Source of the DNA: Desulfobulbus alkaliphilus
GTDB taxonomy: Bacteria; Desulfobacterota; Desulfobulbia; Desulfobulbales; Desulfobulbaceae
Reading direction: 5' to 3'
DNA length: 64,000 nt
Assembly: GCF_016918545.1 (NCBI RefSeq)
Contig: NZ_JAFFQC010000017.1
Coordinates: 22,624 to 86,623, forward strand
This document shows, one piece after another, positions 35,857-46,800 of the stretch (the first letter of the stretch is position 1; each line of letters begins with the position of its first letter). The notes under the pieces are model-generated. The model saw nothing but the letters and a program-made list of their open reading frames with translations. It was not told the DNA's origin and did no database searches. A program made the position numbers and the translations under genes.

Positions 35857-37065
35857 ATGCCATTTCTCCGTAATTTTTTCGATGCAATAGCGCCAAGATT
35901 TGCCAAAGGCGGCCCCCTCCACCGCTGGTACCCGCTGTTCGAGGCCGCCGACTCCTTTCTTTTCCACAGCCGTCGGACTACCCGTACAGCTCCCCATGTC
36001 CGCGATGGCGTCGATTACAAACGGATCATGATCACGGTAATCATTGCCCTGATCCCTTGTGTCATCATGGCCTTGTGGAACACCGGTTACCAGGCCAACC
36101 TCGCCCTGCAGCAACTGGGGGTTGCTCTGCCTCCAGGCTGGAGGGGTGCGGTCATGGCCCTGGTTGGTTGCGATCCGGCCAGCCACCTGGCCAATCTGGT
36201 GCATGGCGCCCTTTACTTCCTGCCCATCTATCTGGTGACCGTGGTGGTGGGCAGCATCTGGGAAGGGCTTTTCAACCTCTTGCGCGGACATGAATTTTCC
36301 GAGGCCTTCCTGGTCACCAGCCTTCTCTTTCCTCTGACTTTGCCGGCCACCATTCCCCTCTGGCAGGTGGCGCTCGGCATCAGTTTCGGCGTCATTTTCG
36401 CCAAGGAAGTGTTTGGCGGTGTCGGTCGTAACTTCATGAACCCGGCCCTGGTGGCCCGTGCCTTTCTCTATTTTGCCTATCCGATCCAGATGACCGGTGA
36501 CACCGTCTGGGTGCCAGTGGACGGGTACACCAGTGCGACCCTGTTGGCCGAAATCGCTGATCTTGATCCAGGCGTCGGCCTGGCCGAACTGCCCTACACC
36601 TGGACCCAGGCCTTTGTCGGTTCTCTGCCCGGATCCATGGGCGACACCTCAGCCCTCGCCTGTCTGCTGGGCGCCGGCCTGCTGCTCATTACCGGTATTG
36701 CCTCCTGGCGAATCATGGGGGCTATGCTCCTGGGCGGTGTCCTGACCGCCGTCATCCTGGCCCACCTGCCCGACCCGGTCAACGGTCTGTACACCCTGCC
36801 GGCCCACTGGCATCTGGTGCTGGGCAGCTTCGCCTTTGGCATGGTCTTCATGGCCACTGATCCTGTCTCCGCGGCGCAGACACCAACAGGACAATGGTTG
36901 TACGGTGGACTGATCGGCTTTCTCGCCATCCTCATCCGTACCGTGAACCCGGCTTTTCCCGAGGGCGTGATGCTGGCCATTCTTCTGGGCAATGTCTGTG
37001 CCCCACTCTTCGATTATTTTGTTGTCCAGGCCAATATCAAGCGGAGGAGACTGCGTCATGGCTGA
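35857..37065 (+). CDS. nqrB: Na+-NQR subunit B
   Basis: 402 residues with about ten transmembrane helices. GVDYKRIMITVIIALIPCVI is the conserved first helix region. The threonine of DGYTSATLLAE near residue 223 matches the covalent FMN site. NqrB carries riboflavin and FMN and forms part of the sodium path in the inner membrane. It overlaps nqrC by 8 bp. Confidence 0.95.
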   Translation: MPFLRNFFDAIAPRFAKGGPLHRWYPLFEAADSFLFHSRRTTRTAPHVRDGVDYKRIMITVIIALIPCVIMALWNTGYQANLALQQLGVALPPGWRGAVMALVGCDPASHLANLVHGALYFLPIYLVTVVVGSIWEGLFNLLRGHEFSEAFLVTSLLFPLTLPATIPLWQVALGISFGVIFAKEVFGGVGRNFMNPALVARAFLYFAYPIQMTGDTVWVPVDGYTSATLLAEIADLDPGVGLAELPYTWTQAFVGSLPGSMGDTSALACLLGAGLLLITGIASWRIMGAMLLGGVLTAVILAHLPDPVNGLYTLPAHWHLVLGSFAFGMVFMATDPVSAAQTPTGQWLYGGLIGFLAILIRTVNPAFPEGVMLAILLGNVCAPLFDYFVVQANIKRRRLRHG

Positions 37066-37843
37066 AGAATCCCTTGCCAGGCCGTTTTATACAGTGCTGA
37101 TCCTGGCCCTGGCTTGTTCCACCCTGGTCGCCGGTGCCGCCGTGGGTCTACGCCCCCTGCAGGAGGCCAACCGCCAGATCGATCAGCAGAGGAATATTCT
37201 CCGCGCCGCCGGCCTGTACCGTGGAGACAAGGATGTCCAGGAACAGTTTCTCACCATCCGCACCCGTGTTATTGAACTCGCCAGCGGTGAATTTGTATCC
37301 GCGGACCGCATCGCTCCGGAAACCTTTGATCAACGTCGAGCGGCTCTGGACAGTGATTTGGGCAGACCGTTGAGCAGGGACGAGGACCTGGCCGGACTGT
37401 CACGGGTAGAACGCTATTCCCTGGTCTACCTGGTGAAAGAGGAGGACCGGATTGACCAGATCATCCTCCCTATCCGAGGCAGGGGTGTCTGGTCGACCAT
37501 GTATGCTTATGTGGCTGTGGATGCCGATTTGAACACCATCCGCGGCGTCAGTTTTTTCGAACATGGCGAGACTCCTGGCCTGGGTGGAGAGATTGAAAAC
37601 CCCCGCTGGCAGGAACGGTGGCGGGGTAAAAAAATCTACGGACCGGATCAGGAAGTAGCCCTGCGCCTGGTTCAGGGCCCCGCGGCTGAAACAGAAAGAG
37701 CTGCCGCTCACCATATCGACGGCCTTTCCGGGGCCACCAACACCGGTAACGGTGTTTCCAACCTGTTGCAATTCTGGTTTGGTGACCATGGCTTCCGACC
37801 ATTTTTCCAACAACTGCAGCGGCAAAGAGGACTCAATGGCTGA
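37058..37843 (+). CDS. nqrC: Na+-NQR subunit C
   Basis: 261 residues from the ATG at 37058 inside the nqrB end. One N-terminal membrane helix ([20 protein letters not shown]) is followed by a periplasmic FMN-binding domain with [13 protein letters not shown] near 230, where the threonine carries FMN attached by Apb[17 protein letters not shown] is another family motif. It overlaps nqrD by 8 bp. Confidence 0.95.
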   Translation: MAEESLARPFYTVLILALACSTLVAGAAVGLRPLQEANRQIDQQRNILRAAGLYRGDKDVQEQFLTIRTRVIELASGEFVSADRIAPETFDQRRAALDSDLGRPLSRDEDLAGLSRVERYSLVYLVKEEDRIDQIILPIRGRGVWSTMYAYVAVDADLNTIRGVSFFEHGETPGLGGEIENPRWQERWRGKKIYGPDQEVALRLVQGPAAETERAAAHHIDGLSGATNTGNGVSNLLQFWFGDHGFRPFFQQLQRQRGLNG

Positions 37844-38459
37844 CAGGAAACGTGATCTCCTCCTGCGCTCGATCATCGAGCGCAATCCCATCGCCCTTCT
37901 GGTGCTGGGCATCTGCTCGGCCCTGGCGGTTACTACTCAGTTGGAAACTGCTCTGGTTATGTCGATCTGCGTCACCCTGGTGGTGGCTTTTTCCAGTTTG
38001 ACTATTTCCCTGGTCCGTGCCCACATCCCCAACTCTGTACGCATCGGCATCCAGATCACGGTTATTGCCACCCTGGTGATTCTGGTCGACCAGATCCTCA
38101 AGGCCTTTTATTTTGACCTGGCGAGGCAACTCTCCATTTATGTCGGTCTGATCATCACCAACTGCATTGTCATGGGCCGGGCGGAGGGGTTTGCCATGTC
38201 CAACCCGCCGATAAGCAGCTTCCTCGATGGTATCGGCAATGGTCTGGGATATGGGTTTATCCTTATGACCGTCGCGTTCTTCCGGGAACTGCTCGGATCC
38301 GGCACCCTGTTCGGGGTCGAAATCCTGCCCTTGACCACCAACGGCGGCTGGTACCTGCGCAACGGTATCATGGTCCTGCCGGTGAGTGCCTTCTTTCTCA
38401 TCGCCTTGATCATCTGGTTTCTGCGCACTATTGATCCGGTTCAGCAGGAGAAGAACTGA
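37836..38459 (+). CDS. nqrD: Na+-NQR subunit D
   Basis: 207 residues from the ATG at 37836. Six transmembrane helices; [18 protein letters not shown] and the central [14 protein letters not shown] contain the cysteine that with NqrE helps hold the intramembrane Fe-S centre. The stop overlaps the nqrE start (TGATG), indicating translational coupling. Confidence 0.95.
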   Translation: MADRKRDLLLRSIIERNPIALLVLGICSALAVTTQLETALVMSICVTLVVAFSSLTISLVRAHIPNSVRIGIQITVIATLVILVDQILKAFYFDLARQLSIYVGLIITNCIVMGRAEGFAMSNPPISSFLDGIGNGLGYGFILMTVAFFRELLGSGTLFGVEILPLTTNGGWYLRNGIMVLPVSAFFLIALIIWFLRTIDPVQQEKN

Positions 38460-39061
38460 TGAACCCCTACCTGGAAATCATCATTCGCTCGTTCTTTGTC
38501 GAAAACCTGCCGCTCAGTTTTTTTCTGGGCATGTGCACTTTTCTCGCCATTTCTAAAAAAGTGCAAAGCGCCATTGGTCTCGGGGCGGCAGTACTGGTCC
38601 TGATGGTCATCACCGTGCCGGTGAACCACCTGATCCTCGAATACCTGCTCGCAGCGGGAGCTCTGGCCTGGATAGGTCAGCCCGACCTGGATCTGACCTT
38701 TCTCGGCCTGCTCATCTACATCGGCGTGATCGCGGCCATTGTCCAGATTCTGGAGATGTTCCTTGATCGTTTTATGCCCGCCTTGTATGCGACCCTGGGC
38801 ATCTTTCTCCCCCTGTTGACGGTTAACTGCGCCATCCTCGGCGGCAGCCTGTTCATGGTGGAGCGCGAGTACACCCTGGGCGAGAGCGCGGCCTACGGTT
38901 TCGGGGCCGGCGGTGGTTTCTTTCTGGCCGTGGTTCTTCTGGCCGGTATCCGTGAAAAACTGGAGTATGCCAACCCACCCGCCGGACTTCGCGGCCTGGG
39001 ATTGACCTTCATCTGTGCCGGCCTGATGGCCCTGGCTTTCATGGGCCTGGGGGGCTTTTGA
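38459..39061 (+). CDS. nqrE: Na+-NQR subunit E
   Basis: 200 residues, six transmembrane helices. [20 protein letters not shown] at the start and [18 protein letters not shown] near 120 contain the two conserved cysteines for the intramembrane 2Fe-2S cluster shared with NqrD. It couples cytoplasmic electron input to the periplasmic flavins. Confidence 0.95.
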   Translation: MNPYLEIIIRSFFVENLPLSFFLGMCTFLAISKKVQSAIGLGAAVLVLMVITVPVNHLILEYLLAAGALAWIGQPDLDLTFLGLLIYIGVIAAIVQILEMFLDRFMPALYATLGIFLPLLTVNCAILGGSLFMVEREYTLGESAAYGFGAGGGFFLAVVLLAGIREKLEYANPPAGLRGLGLTFICAGLMALAFMGLGGF

Positions 39062-39123
39062 TATGTTTTGCGCACAGGACCAACAGCCCGGAAGAACCTC
39101 TCCTTCTATAAGGAGGCGACGGC

Positions 39124-40347
39124 ATGCATGAAATTGTCGCTGCAGTCCTCTGTTTTCTCGCCATTCAGCTTGTGCTGGTCACCCTGATTGTCACTGCCAA
39201 ACGTCTGCTGCTTCCCAGTGGTGAGGTCACCATCCTGGTCAACGATGAAAAAAAACTGACAGTCCCTCCTGGAGGCAAACTCCTTAGCGCCCTTGCCGAG
39301 CAGAGTATCTTCCTTTCCTCGGCCTGCGGTGGTGGCGGCAGTTGCGGGCAATGCCGCTGCCTGGTTGAGGAGGGAGGCGGCGCCATTCTCCCCACCGAAC
39401 TCTCATCGATCAAACCCGCCGAGGCCCGGCAGGGTATGCGCCTATCCTGCCAGGTCCCGGTGAAGCGCGATCTCAAAATCCGTATCCCTTCGGAAATGCT
39501 GGAAACCCGCAAGTGGGTCTGCCGGGTTCGCTCAAATCGCAATGTCGCCACCTTTATCAAGGAACTGGTCCTTGAACTGCCTTCTGATGAGGAAGTCAAC
39601 TTCAAACCAGGCGGCTATATTCAGATTGAAGTACCGCCCCATGCCCTTGACTACAAGAGCTTTGATATTGATGAAAAATTTCTGGGCGACTGGACCAAAT
39701 TCAAAATGTTCCAGTACCAGTCCCGGGTTCACCAACCGGTGAGCCGGGCTTATTCCATGGCCAACTATCCGGCCGAGAAAGGCATCATCAAGCTCAACGT
39801 CCGCATTGCCAGCCCACCGCCGCGGGGTCCTCTGGGCACTCCTCCCGGGCAGGCCTCCTCCTATATCTTCAATCTCAAGGAAGGTGACGAAGTAACCATT
39901 GCCGGTCCTTTCGGAGACTTCTTCATCGAAGACAGTGATTCCGAGATGGTCTACGTTGGCGGCGGCGCCGGTATGGCTCCTCTGCGCAGCCATATTATGG
40001 AACTGTTTAAATCGCGCCGCACCACTCGAAAGGTCTCCTTCTGGTATGGCGGCCGCAGTCTCAAGGAGGTTTTTTACGCCGAAGAATTCGAGGCCCTGTC
40101 CCGGGAGCATGATAATTTCGCCTTCCACCTGGCCCTTTCCGATCCCCAACCCGAAGATGACTGGCAGGGCTTGACCGGCTATATTCATCAAGTGCTTTTT
40201 GACAACTATCTCAAGGATCATCCGGCTCCAGAAGACATCGATTACTATATGTGCGGCCCGCCGGTCATGACCCAGTCGATGCTGACCATGCTCGACGATC
40301 TTGGCGTTGAAGCCACCAATATTCACTTCGACGACTTCGGCGGCTGA
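39124..40347 (+). CDS. nqrF: Na+-NQR subunit F, NADH-oxidising flavoprotein
   Basis: 407 residues. One N-terminal membrane helix, a plant-type 2Fe-2S domain ([15 protein letters not shown] and RLSCQVPV, cysteines near 62-103), an FAD domain with [10 protein letters not shown] near 210 and an NADH domain with [14 protein letters not shown] and [10 protein letters not shown]. It is the entry point of electrons from NADH. AAGGAGGCGACGGC stands before the ATG. Confidence 0.96.
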   Translation: MHEIVAAVLCFLAIQLVLVTLIVTAKRLLLPSGEVTILVNDEKKLTVPPGGKLLSALAEQSIFLSSACGGGGSCGQCRCLVEEGGGAILPTELSSIKPAEARQGMRLSCQVPVKRDLKIRIPSEMLETRKWVCRVRSNRNVATFIKELVLELPSDEEVNFKPGGYIQIEVPPHALDYKSFDIDEKFLGDWTKFKMFQYQSRVHQPVSRAYSMANYPAEKGIIKLNVRIASPPPRGPLGTPPGQASSYIFNLKEGDEVTIAGPFGDFFIEDSDSEMVYVGGGAGMAPLRSHIMELFKSRRTTRKVSFWYGGRSLKEVFYAEEFEALSREHDNFAFHLALSDPQPEDDWQGLTGYIHQVLFDNYLKDHPAPEDIDYYMCGPPVMTQSMLTMLDDLGVEATNIHFDDFGG

Positions 40348-40357
40348 AAGATTCGTG

Positions 40358-40561
40358 ATGCAGAATGTTCTCCTTTTTTTTCTGACCCTTTGTATTTTTC
40401 TCGGTTTCAGCTGGCTGCTGATCTTCTGTCGTCGCCGTTTGCACCGTAGCCGCCATGGACTGAGCGGCATGTGTCACGACACCGGTGGCGCCATGTGCCC
40501 CAGCTGTCGCCAACCTCCGTCCGATCGGACTTCGTGTCCCTCTTCCAGCCCACACCAGTGA
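40358..40561 (+). CDS. nqrM: NqrM-like small membrane protein, putative NQR maturation factor
   Basis: 67 residues from the ATG at 40358, 10 bp after nqrF. One N-terminal membrane helix (VLLFFLTLCIFLGFSWLLIF) is followed by basic residues and then GLSGMCHDTGGAMCPSC. NqrM proteins have this layout of one helix and a short cysteine motif and help insert iron into the NqrD/E centre. The cysteine spacing here differs from the usual form, so the assignment rests mainly on layout and operon position. Confidence 0.6.
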   Translation: MQNVLLFFLTLCIFLGFSWLLIFCRRRLHRSRHGLSGMCHDTGGAMCPSCRQPPSDRTSCPSSSPHQ

Positions 40562-40685
40562 GCAACTCGGTGAACAACCAGGGGTTCTCTTCCCTTCATT
40601 CGCCTGCAACAGCAAAACAAATCGGACCTGCGAAAGCACGAAAACCATCTTTCCCCCCTGCTAGCCATAAGATCAGAAAAAAATC

Positions 40686-40727
40686 AAGACACTGTCGGTA
40701 TTTCATCGACCGTGTCTTTATTTTTTC
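40686..40727 (+). terminator. Terminator of the apbE-nqr operon
   Basis: AAGACAC-T-GTCG pairs with CGAC-C-GTGTCTT, then TATTTTTTC follows. A classic intrinsic terminator, 125 bp after the NqrM-like gene. Confidence 0.85.
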
Positions 40728-40748
40728 TCACAACCCAAGGCATACTTC

Positions 40749-40778
40749 TTGACTTTTGCTCGCATTTTCTGCTAAGTT
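40749..40778 (+). promoter_or_regulatory. Candidate sigma-70 promoter of the kor-hdr operon
   Basis: TTGACT (40749-40754) and TAAGTT (40773-40778) are 18 bp apart, upstream of korD and just after the nqr terminator. The -35 box is strong and the -10 box weak. Confidence 0.45.
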
Positions 40779-40911
40779 TTCAAGCTGTCAACACCGAAGC
40801 ACAGACTTCCCGTACCTTTTTATCAGCCAGCAGGAAACAACCGCAGGATCCGGTGCCTGCACCCGTGCACCAGTTTCCAACCCAACCTTCACTCATTCAC
40901 AGGCAGGCAAC

Positions 40912-41181
40912 ATGGCATTCTGGCGAGTTCCGCTTGACGCGCAGGACATACAGGTCACCAAGGGCCTGGTCCATATCATCGACGACCGCTGCAAGGGCTG
41001 CGGCTACTGTATCGAATTCTGCCCCAAGGATATCCTCCAGTTTTCCGAGGCATATAATCGTAAGGGGTATCACCCTCCAGTGGTGGTCAAACCCGACGAA
41101 TGTGTCAATTGTCACTATTGCGAAATCATCTGTCCCGAGTTCGCCATCTTTTCGGTGGAGATACCACCGGCAACCGTATAG
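40912..41181 (+). CDS. korD: 2-oxoacid:ferredoxin oxidoreductase, delta (ferredoxin) subunit
   Basis: 89 residues from the ATG at 40912, preceded by GGCAGG; the longer upstream frame has no coding character. Two 4Fe-4S motifs are present: CKGCGYCIEFCP near residue 27 and CVNCHYCEIICP near 64. This is the electron-carrier subunit of the four-subunit KGOR/VOR class. It begins the operon korDABC. Confidence 0.9.
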   Translation: MAFWRVPLDAQDIQVTKGLVHIIDDRCKGCGYCIEFCPKDILQFSEAYNRKGYHPPVVVKPDECVNCHYCEIICPEFAIFSVEIPPATV

Positions 41182-41214
41182 TTTTCAATTTATCACAGAG
41201 GCGAAAGACAACCT

Positions 41215-42360
41215 ATGCGACCAGCTGTCCTCACCGGTGAGCATTACATCAATGGCGACGTTGCCTGCGCCGAAGGCGCTATTGCCGCCGGCTGTCGTTT
41301 TTTTGGGGCCTATCCCATCACCCCGGCCACCGAAGTTGCCGAGCACATGGCCGAACGGCTGCCCGATGTCGGCGGTGCCTTCATTCAGATGGAGGATGAA
41401 ATCGCGGCCATGGCCTCCATCATCGGCGCGGCCTGGACCGGAGCCAAGACCATGACCTCCACCTCGGGGCCCGGATTCAGCCTGATGATGGAAAATCTCG
41501 GCCTTGCCGTCTGCACGGAAACACCCTGCGTGATCATCAATGTGCAACGGACCGGACCTTCAACCGGCCTGCCCACCATGACCGGTCAGGGGGATATGAT
41601 GCAGGCCCGCTGGGGTTCCCATGGCGACTATGAACTCATTGCCCTGGCCCCTTCATCACCCCAGGATTGTTTTTATCAGACCATCCGCGCCTTCAACCTG
41701 AGCGAAAAATACCGGGTGCCGGTGCTGGTCATGGCCGATGAAATCGTCGGCCATATGAGCGAAAAGGTGGTTATCCCCGAACCTGAAACGATTCACCTGA
41801 TAGAGCGGCCCAAACCAACCGGTCGCAGGGACCGCTTCAAACTTTACCAACCGGGTCCCAATGGCGTCGCCCCCATGCCATCCATTGGCGACGGCTACAA
41901 TATTCACGTTACCGGTCTCACCCACGATGAACGCGGATATCCCGCCATGACCGTTGAAGCCCAGCAGGAGATGATGGCGCGACTCAAGGGCAAAATCCGC
42001 AACAATCTTGATGACATCATCGAAACAGAAAGCTATCGGATGGAGGATGCTGAAATCGTCATCGTCAGCTATGGTATTTCCGTGCGTACCGGTTTGTCAG
42101 CAGTCGATCGGGCTCGGGAAATGGGCTATAAGGCCGGCCTTCTGCGACTGATTACGGTCTGGCCCTTTCCCGAGACCATGATTCGGTCAATCGCGTCCCG
42201 GGTCAAAGGATTCATTACTGTAGAGATCAATCTCGGTCAGGTGCACTATGAGGTCGAACGCTGCGCGGGCGGCCAGGCCGCCGCCTATCTCGTCGGTGAT
42301 GCCGGCGGGAAAATCATCCATCCGGACAAGGTACTTGCCCGCATTGAGGAGAAGTTCTGA
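41215..42360 (+). CDS. korA: 2-oxoacid:ferredoxin oxidoreductase, alpha subunit
   Basis: 381 residues. GAIAAGCRFFGAYPITPATE near the start, TSTSGPGFSLMMENLGLAV, and GPSTGLPT(M)TGQGDMMQARWG are typical of the 2-oxoglutarate oxidoreductase alpha subunit (KorA). The enzyme oxidatively decarboxylates a 2-oxoacid to acyl-CoA, reducing ferredoxin. 2-Oxoglutarate is the most likely substrate by similarity; branched-chain 2-oxoacids are not excluded. Confidence 0.92.
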   Translation: MRPAVLTGEHYINGDVACAEGAIAAGCRFFGAYPITPATEVAEHMAERLPDVGGAFIQMEDEIAAMASIIGAAWTGAKTMTSTSGPGFSLMMENLGLAVCTETPCVIINVQRTGPSTGLPTMTGQGDMMQARWGSHGDYELIALAPSSPQDCFYQTIRAFNLSEKYRVPVLVMADEIVGHMSEKVVIPEPETIHLIERPKPTGRRDRFKLYQPGPNGVAPMPSIGDGYNIHVTGLTHDERGYPAMTVEAQQEMMARLKGKIRNNLDDIIETESYRMEDAEIVIVSYGISVRTGLSAVDRAREMGYKAGLLRLITVWPFPETMIRSIASRVKGFITVEINLGQVHYEVERCAGGQAAAYLVGDAGGKIIHPDKVLARIEEKF

Positions 42361-42364
42361 TACC

Positions 42365-43213
42365 ATGACCACCAATCCGAAAAAAACAGCCAAAAAACCG
42401 GAACATCCCCTTGACGATCTGATCCGCACCGATCGTATTCCCCATATCTGGTGTTCGGGATGCGGCATCGGTACGGCCTTTTCTTCCTGCCTGAGCGCCA
42501 TCAAGGCCACCGGCATTGCGTACAATCGTTTCACCATGGTCTCGGGTATCGGCTGTTCGGCCCGTGGCGCCGGGTATATCAAGCTCGATTCCTTCCACAC
42601 CACCCATGGCCGGGCTATTCCTTTTGCCAGCGGCATCAAGATGGCCAATCCGGACTTGAAAGTGATTGTCTTTTCCGGGGACGGTGACCTTTTTGCCATT
42701 GGCGGCAACCACTTCATTCACGCCGCCCGGCGCAATATGGATTTGACGGTCATCTGCGTCAACAACCTGACCTACGGTATGACCGGCGGGCAGGTCGCGG
42801 CCACCACTCCCAGCATGGCCAAATCCACCACCACGCCGATGGGCAATCCTGATGCCCCCTTCAACCTGCCCCTGCTCGCTTATGCCTCCGGTGCTACCTA
42901 TGTTGCTCGCTGGACCATTCTCCATACGCGGGACCTGACCACAGCCATCAACGAGGCCATCATCAGAAAGGGTTTTTCCTTTATCGAGGTACTCTCACCC
43001 TGCCCGGTCAACTACGGCCGCCGCAACAAGGAAAAACCCCTGGAGACTCTCAGGCTTTACCAGGAACGGACCATCATCAAAAACGGGGTAAATCCTGCCC
43101 AGGCCGATATCGACTTTGACAAGGGCGTGGTCATCGGCACCTTCATCGATGTCGATCGCTCCACCTGTGATGATCGCTATTATGCGACCTGCCATCCCTG
43201 CAGTGATGACTGA
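42365..43213 (+). CDS. korB: 2-oxoacid:ferredoxin oxidoreductase, beta subunit
   Basis: 282 residues from the ATG at 42365, four bases after korA. WCSGCGIGTAFSS and VSGIGCSARGAGYI are Fe-S and TPP-contact motifs. FSGDGDLFAIGGNHFIHAAR and NNLTYGMTGGQ form the thiamine diphosphate-Mg site. It holds the TPP and a 4Fe-4S cluster (cysteines including SPCPVNYG). Confidence 0.93.
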   Translation: MTTNPKKTAKKPEHPLDDLIRTDRIPHIWCSGCGIGTAFSSCLSAIKATGIAYNRFTMVSGIGCSARGAGYIKLDSFHTTHGRAIPFASGIKMANPDLKVIVFSGDGDLFAIGGNHFIHAARRNMDLTVICVNNLTYGMTGGQVAATTPSMAKSTTTPMGNPDAPFNLPLLAYASGATYVARWTILHTRDLTTAINEAIIRKGFSFIEVLSPCPVNYGRRNKEKPLETLRLYQERTIIKNGVNPAQADIDFDKGVVIGTFIDVDRSTCDDRYYATCHPCSDD

Positions 43214-43255
43214 TCCCTTTCTCTCTATCTCCACGTACCGGTACCAATCACCATC

Positions 43256-43855
43256 ATGAGCACACCAGCAAACAACATCCAGACCGAGATCATTGTCACC
43301 GGCTTTGGTGGCCAGGGCATCATCCTGGCCGGGCGTATTCTTGGCATGTCGGCCTCGCTTGGCGACAACAAGGAAAGCACTCTGGTGCAGGCCTATGGAC
43401 CTGAATCCAGGGGCGGCGCCTGCAACGCCCAAGTCATCATCTCGGAGACCCCTATCCATTATCCTTATGTCAACGCCCCACATATTCTCATGGCTCTGTC
43501 CCAGGCCGGCTATGAAAAATTCACTCCGGCCCTGCGTGCTGATTCCATTCTTCTCGTCGACCAGGACCTGGTGCAACCTCAGGAGGTACCCTGCGATCAC
43601 TTCGCCATCCCCGCTACCCGTATGGCCGAGAACCTGGGCAATAAAATGATGGCCAATATCATCATGCTCGGCTTCTGTACCGCCATCACCAAAGTCGTAA
43701 CCACCGAATCGATCCAGGCCACCATTGCCGAGACGGTTCCCAAGGGCACGGTGGAACGGAACATCGAAGCGTTCAACAAGGGGTTCGACTACGGCCTTTC
43801 CACCCTTAAGGGACGAGAGAGGCGGGCCGCTGGCCAGACAGGAGCCATGGTATAA
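43256..43855 (+). CDS. korC: 2-oxoacid:ferredoxin oxidoreductase, gamma subunit
   Basis: 199 residues. TGFGGQGIILAGRILG near residue 12 and YGPESRGGACNAQVIIS near 45 are signatures of the gamma domain. It completes the four-subunit enzyme. Its stop overlaps the start of the following flavoprotein (TAATG), so the downstream electron-transfer genes are translated in the same unit. Confidence 0.93.
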   Translation: MSTPANNIQTEIIVTGFGGQGIILAGRILGMSASLGDNKESTLVQAYGPESRGGACNAQVIISETPIHYPYVNAPHILMALSQAGYEKFTPALRADSILLVDQDLVQPQEVPCDHFAIPATRMAENLGNKMMANIIMLGFCTAITKVVTTESIQATIAETVPKGTVERNIEAFNKGFDYGLSTLKGRERRAAGQTGAMV

Positions 43856-46800
43856 TGAAACGACAGAAAGAGCGTCTCTATAAAGTGATCGTTGCCGGTG
43901 CCACCCCGGAGGGTATCGCCGCCACCAATAAACTCGGTGAACTGGGCATCCCGGTGACCCTGGTGGAATCAGCTCCTGACCTTGACCGAAAACTGGCGGC
44001 CGAGGAATACCGGCTGCCCTCGGGCCTGACCTTTAATTATGCCCACCGTCCCGGGCTGATCCGTATTGCCCGCAACAGCTCCATCCGCACCCTGCTGCCG
44101 GCAAAGATCAGTTCGATCAAGCACACCCACCAGGGATTCAGCGTTCGTATCGACCAGGAACAGACTTTCATCGACTCTGACCGATGTGCGCTGTGCGGCA
44201 AGTGTGTTGCCGTCTGCCCCGTTACCCAACCGGAAACCGGCAAGGCCCTGCATTTCCATGCCCGTACCAGCCTGCCCGGTCGACCCTATATCGACAAACG
44301 TAACCAACCGCTCTGTCAGGAAAATTGCCCTCTGGGGGTCAATGCCCAGGGCTACATCGCCCTGGCGTCCCAGGGCCGATATGAAGAAGCCCTGGCCTTG
44401 ATTCGCAAGGATAACATTCTTCCCGGTATCTGTGGCCGTGTCTGCACCCATCCCTGCGAGGAGGCATGCCGCCGGGGTGGAATCGATGATCCGGTGGCGA
44501 TCCGTGAGATCAAACGTTTCCTGGCTGACTACGAGAATTCTGATCCTTCTCGACAGGCCACAGCTGTCCAGACCCTGCTGGCCGACATCGAACCGACGAG
44601 GAGGGAGAAAGTTGCCATCATCGGTTCCGGGCCCGCTGGACTTGCCGCGGCCGCCGACCTGGCCCGCAGAGGCTACAGGGTCACTGTTTTTGAGAAGGAG
44701 GCCGAACCAGGCGGTCTGCTTCGCTACGGCATTGGCAGGCACCGTTTACCACGGGCCATTCTTGATCGTGAAATCAAGTATATCGAACAGATGGGTGTGA
44801 CCTTTGTCACCAACCATCCCATTGACTTGTCCCGTGACCTCCAGCGAATGAGTCAGGATCATGACCGGGTACTCATCTCCACCGGCACCTGGTATGACCG
44901 GCAGATGGGTGTGCCGGGAGAAAACCTCGCAGGTGTTGAAGGCTGTCTGAACTTTCTGGCCCGAAGCCAATGGGAAGATCTGAATCGGATGGAAGGCAAG
45001 GTCGCGGTCATTGGTGACGGCAATTCCGCCTTTGATCTGGCCCGGACCCTGGCCCGAATGGGGGCCGAGGTCAGCATCCTGTCCTGGTTCGACCTTGACC
45101 GCATTCCCGCCGACCCGATTGAGGTCCGTGAAGCCCTCGAGGAAGGCGTCACCATCATCGATGCCACCCAGGTTATTGCCTTCCAGGGGGAAAACAATCG
45201 TCTTGCCCGCCTGCAATGCATGCCGACCGTACCCGGTCCGGCAGATGAGAAAGGAGTAGCCTGGCCGGTGGTTACCGAGGGCAGTCAGCCTTTTACCCTG
45301 GATGTTCAACGAGCCTTTGTCGCCATTGGTCAGGTAGGCGGGTACAATGCAGACAGTTTCAACGGTCTCCTGGCGGTCAGTGATCGCGGCTTCATCGTCA
45401 CCGACGATAACCAGCGCACCACCCTGAGCAAGGTTTATGCCGGCGGCGACACGGTGTCCGGTCCCACTTCGGTGGTTCAGGCCATGGCTGCTGGCCGCGA
45501 GGCCGCTCGATCGATCCATGCCGACCTCACCGGCAGGGAGTGTCCCGTACCGATCTCCCGGCCAACGACACGAGATTTTCCCGCTATACCCGAGACACTC
45601 ACACCATTGCACCGCACACCGGTTGCTGAACGACCGGCACAGGAGCGGAGAAAAGATTTCGACGAAGTGATCATGGGTTTCAATGCCCAACAGGTCAGCA
45701 CCGAGGCAGGCCGTTGTCTGCAATGCGGCGTGTGCTCCGAATGTCTGCAATGTGTGGCTGCCTGTGGAGCCCTCAAGGCCATCGATCATCATCAGGAAAA
45801 GGAAGAGATCGTCGAACACTGCGGTGCTGTCATCGTTGCCGATCCGTCCCTGGCACCTTCCGGCATCAAGGGGGACGATATTATTCGTGCCTATGGACCC
45901 AAAGCGGCTCGACCGGATGTCAATGACATGGTGGTTCGCGGCTTTGACGCTGCGGCTCGGGCCATGCTCCTCCTCGGCGGAGCCTCCAGAAAAACCAAGG
46001 GCCATGGTCTTGCCTTTACTGTCCCGGACGCCGTTCTCTCCCCTGAAATCCGCATTGGCGTTTTTGCCTGCCGCTGTAACGATGCGCTCGGCTGGATGGA
46101 TGAAATGAGCTCATACCTCGACCAGCTGAGCACAGAGGATACCCGCATCGCCCACGCGGAAACACTGCCCTCGGCATGTGTCAAGGAAGGTTACTCAGCT
46201 ATCATCCGGGCTGTGCGGGAGAAATCGCTCACCCGCATAGTCCTTGCATCCTGTGTCTGTTGCCCCCTCAACTTTGTCTGCAGCGCCTGCACCGACCAGC
46301 GCAGCCGCCTGAAAAACAATCTGTTCCATGGAACCGGTATCAGCCGCTCCATGGTTGAAACCTGCAATCTGCGCGGCGAGATCCTCCGTCTGGTGGAAAA
46401 CAAACCGGACTTGGCCCTGATACGGTTCAAAGGGCTCCTGCAACGGTCCATCAAGCGATCCGCAGTCCTCAAGCCCCTGCCGACAGTTGATCGCAACTAC
46501 AATTTCGCCACCGCCGTCATCGGCACATCCCAGGCAGCCAACACCAGCGCCCTGACTCTGGCCGACACGGATCATGACGTCTTCCGCTTCGGAACAGCGG
46601 AGCAACCCCTGAAAAATCCGGTTGAACATGCCAATATCCACAATTTTCCGGACTGGAATGTTAAAGGGATCAGTGGCACGATCGGCGACTTCCAGATCCT
46701 GGTCGAATCCGAAGGGCATCAGCAGATCTTTCGCGTCGGCACGGTGATTCTCGGAGAAAAAGCACGTCGACGCATCGCCTATACTCATCAGGAAGGCCTC

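Noticed and set aside
44746..46005. 419-codon open frame on the minus strand
   Set aside because: Shadow of the large flavoprotein on the plus strand, which has full family motifs; GC-rich codon bias keeps the antisense frame open.
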